Origin: a virus
Direction: 5' to 3' (one strand)
DNA length: 28,881 nucleotides
Virus record (IMG/VR): IMGVR_UViG_3300023222_000330
Coordinates: 1-28,881 of that record
The notes under the pieces are model-generated. The model did no database searches, had not been told where the DNA came from, and worked only from the letters and a program-made list of their open reading frames with translations. Shown in pieces: positions 21,904 through 28,881 of the stretch (position 1 is the stretch's first letter; every line of letters begins with the position of its first letter). The translations under genes and the position numbers were made by a program.

Positions 21904-24900
21904 GAACCAGCAAGCGGTTCGTGCGACGCAGCAAGTGTCGGCAGGGCTTGATAGGATGGGTACTGCGGCTGTCAGAGGAACAGCTAAGGCAACCACCGCT
22001 TTCGGTAGACTCAAGACCTCCATTTTCAGCACTCGTACCGCCCTAACTGGCCTGGGTGGTCTTTTTGTTATCCGGGGCATAGTCAATACCCTCCGAGGCT
22101 TTGAAGATGCTATGGCTGGTGTGGAGGCCGTAACGGGAGCAACCACAGATGAGTTCGAAGCTCTTAATAAAGAGGCAAGACGTTTAGGAGCTACGACCGC
22201 GTTCCAAGCCAAAGAGGCCGCTGAGGGTATGAGATTCCTCGGCCAAGCAGGCTTCGATGTAAATGAGATTCTAGCCGCTACTGAACCAGCGTTGCGTTTA
22301 GCACAGGCTGGTATGCTTAGTTTGGGTGAAGCGGCTGATATTGTGTCTAATATCATGTCAGGCTTCCAGATTGAAGCAAACAGGACGGCAGAAGTAGCCG
22401 ATGTGATGGCGGTTGTAGCTGCTTCGGCCAATACGAATATCAGGCAGATGGGTAATGCCATGAAATTCGTGGCTCCGCTTGCGGCAGTTACTGGACAAAG
22501 TGTTCGGGATATGGCTGCTGCGGTAGGCGTGTTGGGTGATGCGGGCTTGCAAGGATCTCTTGCAGGTACTGGCTTGCGCCAATCCCTATTGAAGTTGACG
22601 AATGTAACACCTCAAGCCAAACAACGAATAAAAGATTTAGGTCTGACTCTCGCAGAACTGAATCCCGAGACTAACTCCTTCATTGACGTTATTGATCGAC
22701 TAGCTCAATCTGAGTTTGGAGCTGGCGATGCGGCAGTTATCTTCGGTGCTCGTGCTGCTACCGCGATAACGACCCTAACAAGTGCTGTTCCCAGGTTGAG
22801 AGAGTTGAGGGAGGCGGTTGAAGCTTCGGGTGGAGCCTTGAATGAGATGGCCGGTATCATGGAGGATACCCTTAGTGGGTCGATCAAACAATTCATATCA
22901 GTTTTACAAGAGGCGACATTGCAAGTGGGTGATGCGGGTCTGTCTGGGGCGATCCGTGGTACCATTGATACTCTGACTGGATTATTCCGAGTCTTTACAA
23001 ATACTCTGGATCCACTAGATCAGAATGCTCAGTTATACCGAAGGATGGCTATTGCGGTACAACTTCTGGCTGCAGCTTTAGCAGGCTTAGCTATTGGTAG
23101 GATTGTTGGCGGCCTGTTCACCATGATAGGGGCGGTACAGACATCCATTATTGCCATAAGAGCAGCAACGGCATCTCAGATAGCATTGAACGTAGCAATG
23201 CTCGCGAGTCCAATTACTTTGATAGCTGGTGCGGTAGCGCTAGCAACTGCGGCGTACTTTACTTTTAGAGGCTCAGCTAGAGATGCCACAGTTGCGGCAG
23301 ACGCTTTTAATGTAGCCATGGATTCAGGCCACGTAGCACTTAGAAATTACGCTACGGCTGCGGAGACTGCGAACGAACAACTGGCGGACCTTTCTAAGAC
23401 TCAATTAGCTACAGCCTTACTACGGTTGCAATTAGAGTTGGAAAATACCACTGAAGATCTGGAAGAGCTTACCGACGACGCAGTTTCTGCCTTTAGAAAG
23501 ATTCAAGTTGCACAAGGTTTCCTTACGTTTAGTGGGGGCGGCGGTGAAGCATTCCTTCAACTTACGACAGATTTAAAGAAAGGGTTCGAGGCTGGCGCGG
23601 TAAGTATTGAAGAAGTCATTGAAAAACTGATAGAATTTGAACAAACAGGCCAACAAGGAGCGTCATCAGCCAGAGCACTCGCCGTAGCCCTACTTGAGGA
23701 GGGTGACCAATTATTAGACACAGCTGACCGCGCCGAGAGTCTAAGAAAACAGATAGATTTTGTAACTCAAGCGCAGGCAGGAACTTTGACTGCAGCTGAG
23801 TTGGCTGCAGGTAGGCTTGGGGTTGAATCCGATGCTGTAGCGAGATTAGCGGAGAAGCTAGAAAATGCTGGACGTACTTTGGAGGAATTTGAGGAAACAG
23901 CTCGATTGTCGGGCTTAACGGCAGGTGAGAAGCAGATTGAACAGATTATCGCGGCGCGAGATGAGATGATAGAAGCTTTCCAACCTGTAGGAGAAGGTGA
24001 GACATTCCAAGAATTTGAACAAGAACTTATACGGGTGAACGCAGCGGCCCAAACGCTGATCGCGAATATTAATGCAGGAGATACAGGAAAGTCAAGGTTT
24101 GATGAGGTAACGGAGGCAGTAAGGAAACTCAAGGATGAATTCGATCCTGCTGCAGCCGCTGCGAGGGAATTCTTGGACATTGAGCAACTGTTAGCTGAGG
24201 CCCAACAGTTAGGAATTGGTACGGCTACTGAGAGAGCAGGTCTCTTGGAAAGAGCGAGAGCAGAAATGGATGCGCTTCAAGATCCATTCGGTACTATGAT
24301 TTCGAATCTGGAGCGGGAGACTGAATTAGCAAGACTGTCAAACGAGGAAAGAGAGATCCAGAATCAGTTGTTTGCTGCTGAGGCAGACCTTAGGAAGCAA
24401 GGCGTAGAACTTACGGATGAGCAAAGTAAAGCTCTTGAGAACCAGTTGAGAGTGCTTCAAGGTACGCAGGATGCGTTCGAAGAGGGTGCAAGGTTAACCG
24501 AAGCTCTTAAGACTCCAACAGAGAAATACGCTGACGAACTTCTGAGATTGGACGAGCTGTTGGTGGCCGCAGCTATTTCTCAAGAGACATTTACTCGAGC
24601 GGCGGCCGCCGCAGAGGAGAGACTGAAAGAGGCTACTGAGGCGACTTCGAGTGCGGCGAAGGTCTTTGCGGATGAAGCTGCCAGAGAGTCGTTCAGATCC
24701 TTCTCAGACTTCCTATTCAATCCGTTTGAGGATGGATTGAAAGGCATGCTTTCGGCCTTCGCAGACACGTTGCGTGAGATGGCAGCGAATGCACTAGCGA
24801 AGCAAATATTCAGCTCCTTGAGTGGTATCGGGGCCGGCGGGGGTAATGCTTTCTTGTCAGCAGTTGGCAGCTTCTTCGGAGCAGGTGTAGCAGACGACGG

Positions 24901-25189
24901 TGGCCGAGGGCAAGCTGGGCAACCGGTGCTTATTGGTACCGGGGCGCAGCCAGAAGCGTTCATCCCAGACTCAGCAGGTACTTTTGTACCGCAGCAGCAG
25001 ATGGGAGCGATGGCTGGAGCAGGTGGGAGCGCCGCGCCTCCCCAAGTAAACGTAGCGGCGCCCCAAGTAATAGTGGTGGATTCAGCAGAGAAGGCTGAAC
25101 AGTTGCTGCAGAGCGCAAAGGGTGAGGAAGCAGTACTCAGCATCCTACGGAATAACCCGCAAGCGACGCGGGGAGCAATTGGAGCTTAA
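21869..25189 (+). CDS. Tail tape measure protein
   Basis: A 1106-residue protein, the longest in the tail cluster. The N-terminal region (about 60-320) matches the TP901-type tape measure core: 'AMAGVEAVTGATTDEFEALN', 'GATTAFQAKEAAEGMRFLGQ', 'AADIVSNIMSGF', and 'VMAVVAASANTNIRQMG'. Hydrophobic, glycine-rich segments lie at about 393-430 and 437-467, probably membrane-active during DNA entry. Long charged coiled-coil stretches fill 480-950. The end has 'PVLIGTGAQPEAFIPDSAG', the usual tape-measure C-terminal pattern. By the rule of about 0.15 nm per residue the tail would be roughly 160-170 nm. No peptidase or lysozyme domain is recognised. Confidence 0.9.
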   Translation: MAEVARLDIIIRNQQAVRATQQVSAGLDRMGTAAVRGTAKATTAFGRLKTSIFSTRTALTGLGGLFVIRGIVNTLRGFEDAMAGVEAVTGATTDEFEALNKEARRLGATTAFQAKEAAEGMRFLGQAGFDVNEILAATEPALRLAQAGMLSLGEAADIVSNIMSGFQIEANRTAEVADVMAVVAASANTNIRQMGNAMKFVAPLAAVTGQSVRDMAAAVGVLGDAGLQGSLAGTGLRQSLLKLTNVTPQAKQRIKDLGLTLAELNPETNSFIDVIDRLAQSEFGAGDAAVIFGARAATAITTLTSAVPRLRELREAVEASGGALNEMAGIMEDTLSGSIKQFISVLQEATLQVGDAGLSGAIRGTIDTLTGLFRVFTNTLDPLDQNAQLYRRMAIAVQLLAAALAGLAIGRIVGGLFTMIGAVQTSIIAIRAATASQIALNVAMLASPITLIAGAVALATAAYFTFRGSARDATVAADAFNVAMDSGHVALRNYATAAETANEQLADLSKTQLATALLRLQLELENTTEDLEELTDDAVSAFRKIQVAQGFLTFSGGGGEAFLQLTTDLKKGFEAGAVSIEEVIEKLIEFEQTGQQGASSARALAVALLEEGDQLLDTADRAESLRKQIDFVTQAQAGTLTAAELAAGRLGVESDAVARLAEKLENAGRTLEEFEETARLSGLTAGEKQIEQIIAARDEMIEAFQPVGEGETFQEFEQELIRVNAAAQTLIANINAGDTGKSRFDEVTEAVRKLKDEFDPAAAAAREFLDIEQLLAEAQQLGIGTATERAGLLERARAEMDALQDPFGTMISNLERETELARLSNEEREIQNQLFAAEADLRKQGVELTDEQSKALENQLRVLQGTQDAFEEGARLTEALKTPTEKYADELLRLDELLVAAAISQETFTRAAAAAEERLKEATEATSSAAKVFADEAARESFRSFSDFLFNPFEDGLKGMLSAFADTLREMAANALAKQIFSSLSGIGAGGGNAFLSAVGSFFGAGVADDGGRGQAGQPVLIGTGAQPEAFIPDSAGTFVPQQQMGAMAGAGGSAAPPQVNVAAPQVIVVDSAEKAEQLLQSAKGEEAVLSILRNNPQATRGAIGA

Positions 25190-25192
25190 GAG

Positions 25193-26713
25193 ATGCCATT
25201 TCAAATAGGTACTTCGTCTGTCCTTAACCCGGACCAAGCTTACATCCGCATGTTTAAGGATATGATTGACTTCATTCGAGGAAGTCACGTTGGGAGTGGC
25301 ATCATAAATGCGGGTGGGGCTGGATATGTAGTTGGTGATATTGTTGGAATTACTGGTGGCACCACGTTCGGTACATCTGCACACCCGGCTGAGTTCGAAG
25401 TAACAGCTGAATCAGCTGGCGTCATCACCGCTCTAAGACTGAATAACTCGGGCAGCTATATCATCGAACCAGCTACTCTTACGGGAAATGCGTTAGTAGG
25501 AGGGACGGGGGCAGGAGCAACTGTTGATCTGATCATGGACAGCTGGATGACAGCCGTCCCTAATGCTGGTGGGACTGGATATGTAGTTGGAGAGATCTTG
25601 ACACTGGTAGGCGGCACTGTTGAGACTACTGCAGGAACGTTCGAGGTTCTTACTGAAGCCGCAGGTGTAGTGTTAACGGTGAAACCGGTTAACATTGGTG
25701 ACTATTCTGAGTTACCGACCAGCCCAGTAGCTACTACTGCGAGCGCAAGTGGAACCGGTGCCACACTTGATCTGACTCGTTCTGGTTGGCTGATACGGAA
25801 CACGACATATACCGATGATCAGACTGATGCTGAATTCTGGGCGGAAGGGGTAAATAACTCAGGTGCAAACCCATTTATCGGTGCATTTACAGAAACTGAG
25901 GGCGGCAATCCTCAGTGGATGCTAGCAGGAGCTTCTGGATTTAATGGAGCTTCACTCTGGGAAGATCAGCCGGGGATAAGTCCTGTATCAGCAATGAGTA
26001 ATTCCATCCCTTCTGCAAGAATCCCGTTGACTGTGTCTGACTTAGATTTCTTCTTCTTTGTCACTCCCCGTCGTTTAATTGTAGTTGCGCATTCGCTCAG
26101 CACATACGAAATGATTTACATGGGCTTGTTCGTTCCTTTTATTACGGACCCGGCCAGCAAGTGGCCACTCCCCCTATTTATTGCTGGTACAACTCAGAGA
26201 AGTTCTGAATTGATTAGCGGCACACAAGGCGGTCTTCATACTACTTTTCTTGTGGAGCCCGGCACAAATCAATACTTTCTCAGGGACCAGCAAGGGAATT
26301 GGAATCAAAGAGCTACCGGTAACACAGCATGGGATCAATGGCCGGAGCAAGCTCTTAACACATTGTCTAACGTAGTTGAAACCCGAGCTCCGAATATTGC
26401 GACTGGTAGTGGTACTGTTAGTATTTTTGGCGGTCTTTGGCGAGACCAGCATTATAATAGTACCCCGGGGGATATGGGCTTTTTGAATGTTGGTGTCGGG
26501 TTAAGGTTGTACTTCTTGCTTCCGTTCACTTTTTATCAAGACGAGCCTGGTGCAGTACAGGTTTTAGGAGAGGTCGACGGAGCTTTTAAGTTAGCGGCAC
26601 GGGATCTAATCGCTGAAAATATTATCGTAGATCAGTTAGGTCGGGAGCATATGGTTTTCCCGAACATAGACCAAACTGACCTCCAGGACTGGTTCACAAT
26701 TCTGATGGAGTAG
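25193..26713 (+). CDS. Distal tail structural protein with two repeated N-terminal domains
   Basis: A 506-residue protein directly after the tape measure, with GGAG at good spacing before ATG 25193. After a helical start it has two copies of a glycine-rich beta module, about residues 39-116 and 123-196, each with 'GYVVG', a 'GGT' turn, and 'GTGAGATVDL' or 'GTGATLDLT' at its end. The rest (200-506) has regular strands and a 'FFFFVTPRRLIVVAHS' core and looks like a virion protein domain related in layout to the next gene product. Position suggests a distal tail or tail-tip part. No hydrolase signature is seen. Confidence 0.65.
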   Translation: MPFQIGTSSVLNPDQAYIRMFKDMIDFIRGSHVGSGIINAGGAGYVVGDIVGITGGTTFGTSAHPAEFEVTAESAGVITALRLNNSGSYIIEPATLTGNALVGGTGAGATVDLIMDSWMTAVPNAGGTGYVVGEILTLVGGTVETTAGTFEVLTEAAGVVLTVKPVNIGDYSELPTSPVATTASASGTGATLDLTRSGWLIRNTTYTDDQTDAEFWAEGVNNSGANPFIGAFTETEGGNPQWMLAGASGFNGASLWEDQPGISPVSAMSNSIPSARIPLTVSDLDFFFFVTPRRLIVVAHSLSTYEMIYMGLFVPFITDPASKWPLPLFIAGTTQRSSELISGTQGGLHTTFLVEPGTNQYFLRDQQGNWNQRATGNTAWDQWPEQALNTLSNVVETRAPNIATGSGTVSIFGGLWRDQHYNSTPGDMGFLNVGVGLRLYFLLPFTFYQDEPGAVQVLGEVDGAFKLAARDLIAENIIVDQLGREHMVFPNIDQTDLQDWFTILME

Positions 26714-26715
26714 AT

Positions 26716-27891
26716 ATGCCATTCGTTAAAAACACAGATGCTTTGGACGGTGGTAACGGTAACGCGTCAGATGCGGATGATTTCGTTCGCAGTAAGATGG
26801 CGACGTTCATAACATCAGTAAACCACTTTCCAGTTGCAGCAAACCGTTGGGTACGATCGCAAGCGGATGCGGGTGCTGGTAGTGAGTTTGAAGTCTTCCT
26901 AACACCCCCGACCGTCTTTACGCCAGACGTGGACGAGCCGCCGTTTATGGCTTTCCATACGAAGGCTGACGGTATCTTTATGTTTCCAGGCGACGGGTAT
27001 TCAGCCAGTGAGCCGGCATACGACCAGCCGGGTGGGCCAGGAGCTTTCCCCAGGATAGCAGGCGGAGCACCAGACTGGAAGAGTGATGAGGATGGGAATG
27101 GAATGAATCCTCAGCAGCAAATGCCGAGTATCACGCAGGTGTCTTCATCCACCTGGATCCAGCACCACCTATTTGCGCCCACTGATGGTCGCTATTGTCA
27201 TATGGCAATGGAAACTGGAACTCGTATTTGGCGCCATATGTTCTTCGGAAATATGATCAAGTTCGGCGGCGATGCTGCGTGGGATGGTGGCGAATACTGT
27301 GTTGGGCACCGATGGAATCGAGCAGTACAAGATATCGACAGCCCATACGATGTAGCCCACATGGCTCCTTGGAGTGGAAACAATAGAACCTCATTGTCAC
27401 TGTTCATGAACAGTGTGTTTCGAGTGAACGGTTTGGAAGGGGCTCTTGAATGGTGGACTACACACGAAATCTCTACTTCAAAGCAGGCCAGTACTAGTTT
27501 GGCTAACCGACCATCTGGTGCGAGTTATAGCAACGTGAACCAGTCAGCCGGTGCTCAGATCTTAGGTGGTGGCTTCGCCAATGGCCTGGGACTTACTGTT
27601 GGGGCACATCTTTTCTCTATGAAGGCTAGTTTAATATCGAGTGCCAAACCATTGGTACCGCTTTATGTCGGTATCTTCCGGGACATCGGTGGCTTCATCA
27701 GATTCTGTCCATGTGGTCAGGTTCCGGATGTGTTTCGCATCAACATGGATGGCTTCTCGCCGGCAGACGAAGTGACAATCGGAGCAGACACCTATACGTT
27801 ATTTCCAGTCACAAACAGCGATGTAATAAATACAGTCCCTGACGATCAGTACAGTGGGTTTGAGGGCTTCGCATACAGGCAAATACCCTAA
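26716..27891 (+). CDS. Distal tail structural protein
   Basis: A 391-residue protein that begins two bases after the previous stop, with the GGAG of that gene's last codons as its ribosome site. It opens with 'MPFVKNTDAL', and its C-terminus ('FRINMDGFSPADEVTIGADTYTLFPV', then 'GFEGFAYRQIP') is the pattern of phage tail proteins found after the tape measure. A Cys pair 'CPCG' occurs at about 333-336. It shares the general layout of the previous product and could be a paralogue. The exact role is unknown. Confidence 0.6.
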   Translation: MPFVKNTDALDGGNGNASDADDFVRSKMATFITSVNHFPVAANRWVRSQADAGAGSEFEVFLTPPTVFTPDVDEPPFMAFHTKADGIFMFPGDGYSASEPAYDQPGGPGAFPRIAGGAPDWKSDEDGNGMNPQQQMPSITQVSSSTWIQHHLFAPTDGRYCHMAMETGTRIWRHMFFGNMIKFGGDAAWDGGEYCVGHRWNRAVQDIDSPYDVAHMAPWSGNNRTSLSLFMNSVFRVNGLEGALEWWTTHEISTSKQASTSLANRPSGASYSNVNQSAGAQILGGGFANGLGLTVGAHLFSMKASLISSAKPLVPLYVGIFRDIGGFIRFCPCGQVPDVFRINMDGFSPADEVTIGADTYTLFPVTNSDVINTVPDDQYSGFEGFAYRQIP

Positions 27892-27903
27892 TGGGGTTAA
27901 CGA

Positions 27904-28881
27904 ATGGCTGTTGACTTCGAAGGTGTACTTTACGAGACTCTAATCTTCAATCCGGGTAATCCAGCCCAAGGAGACGGAGAGTCTATACCACCGCCTCCAC
28001 CAACCTTATTCCCTTTACTCTGGGGGGATCTCCGTACCGCGGATAATGTTCAGAACGCACCGTTCTCTCCAAGAGTCGTGGCAAGCGCGTTTGTAGGAGA
28101 CACAAGCGGATGGTTCATGGATCAGTGGTGGATAGATCCAAACCCAGTGGATTTCGGGAACATCACCTCGGACAAGGTGATAAGTATGGCCATCCTGAAC
28201 ACCTTCCGTGATGGAGCGCACACTTTCCTGAGTGTTGACTTTGCAGCGCTGCCTGGCATTACGGTCACACTTAATCCACCTCCTTTTGTCCTTCCACTCC
28301 TGGGACAGGACAATATTAGTGTCACAGCTGCTCTTGAAGGAGACCCTGAGTTCGACGCAAACGCACTATTTGAATTCGATAATGCAGACGTCGCAATCCG
28401 CATGTTGGGATCGAGGGTTATCTTATTCGTATTCGTGCCAGAGAAGCCTATAACTGAGCAGTTGACTTTTCAGACTAATATTATGAAGTCTCGGGACCAG
28501 ACTGAGCAGAGACATGCCTTAAGGAGAATACCAAGACAGTTTGTTGAGCTTGATTACAAACCACGAGATGCAGTAGAAAGGGCAAAACTGAGAAACGTAT
28601 TGAAGACACAACAACCATTCCTGTTCGGGGTACCGGAATGGTGGGATGAGAGGGAGATTCTGAATCCAACGCCGGCAGACCTACCGATCGGAACGACAGT
28701 TATTCCGTGCGATCCTGATAACGCTATGTTCTTTGCCGGTAGATCGGCAGTGATCATCTTAGCAGATGATTCGGTGCAAGATGTTGCGATTCTGAGTGTG
28801 CAAGCGGGGGTGAGTGTAACTCTCCAGCAAGCAACATTCTTTGCTATTCCGGCGGGTAGTGCAATACTTCCCTTGGCAACG
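27904..28881 (+). CDS. Tail protein, N-terminal part (3' end outside window)
   Basis: An ORF that starts at ATG 27904 (after GGGGTT) and stays open to the last base, giving 326 visible residues. It begins 'MAVDFEGVLYETLIFNPG', then a proline run (PPPPP), a strand-rich middle, and around residues 205-250 'RRIPRQFVELDYKPRDAVER' and 'FLFGVPEWWDERE'. This is the pattern of siphophage tail-tip proteins that follow the tape measure and carry an 'R.pR..f.l.y.....er..l...l' segment. It is probably part of the distal tail platform. Without the C-terminus the call stays broad. Confidence 0.65.
   Translation, partial: MAVDFEGVLYETLIFNPGNPAQGDGESIPPPPPTLFPLLWGDLRTADNVQNAPFSPRVVASAFVGDTSGWFMDQWWIDPNPVDFGNITSDKVISMAILNTFRDGAHTFLSVDFAALPGITVTLNPPPFVLPLLGQDNISVTAALEGDPEFDANALFEFDNADVAIRMLGSRVILFVFVPEKPITEQLTFQTNIMKSRDQTEQRHALRRIPRQFVELDYKPRDAVERAKLRNVLKTQQPFLFGVPEWWDEREILNPTPADLPIGTTVIPCDPDNAMFFAGRSAVIILADDSVQDVAILSVQAGVSVTLQQATFFAIPAGSAILPLAT

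Noticed and set aside
1-28881. Stop-codon reassignment in this phage
   Set aside because: Clear genes end at TAA, TAG and TGA alike, and none of the core proteins contains an internal in-frame stop.

Overview
The window is a piece of the late, virion-building region of a tailed double-stranded DNA bacteriophage (Caudoviricetes). All credible genes lie on the + strand, are tightly packed, and often join through 1-4 base start/stop overlaps. A tail terminator, a tail tube protein, a G/GT tail-chaperone frameshift and a long tape measure are present. No sheath or contractile-tail gene is seen, which points to a long non-contractile tail (siphovirus type). TAA, TAG and TGA are all used as stops, so the standard bacterial code applies. 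Nothing in the window names the host. No integrase, terminase, lysis gene, tRNA or CRISPR array is visible, and no stretch over 300 bases lacks a gene.

Region 1 (1-6043): the C-terminal end of a portal protein, then an unusual insert, then a MuF-like minor head protein. The portal and MuF genes are normally neighbours. Here they are separated by about 4.6 kb. That stretch holds a 905-residue protein ending in a family-A DNA polymerase domain without a recognisable exonuclease, two small membrane proteins, a small SH3/KOW-like protein, a DUF551-like protein and several unknown small ORFs.

Region 2 (6044-9048): a classic capsid set of prohead protease, scaffold-like protein and a major capsid protein with an apparent Ig/FN3-like insertion. 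It is closed by a strong rho-independent terminator.

Region 3 (9049-12044): a small unknown protein, two head-tail adaptor-like proteins, three small virion proteins (one of the LHTG/GYARQ family) and a second strong terminator.

Region 4 (12045-17352): a small unknown gene and a 1657-residue protein built mostly of about 50 copies of a 20-residue (60-bp) repeat, split by a non-repeat domain of roughly 400 residues. By position it may be a neck, collar or head fibre.

Region 5 (17362-28881): a BppU-like protein, a DnaT-like connector, head-closure, tail-completion and tail-terminator proteins, and a tail tube protein with a duplicated inserted domain. These are followed by chaperones G and GT (slippery GGGAAAC, -1 frameshift), the tape measure, and three distal tail proteins, the last of which runs off the window.

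The genes act together as one assembly line: procapsid (portal, MuF, scaffold, protease, capsid), connector and neck, tail tube polymerised on the tape measure with chaperone help, then the tail tip. The most unusual elements are the polymerase fusion inside the portal-MuF interval and the giant repeat protein in the neck gene cluster.
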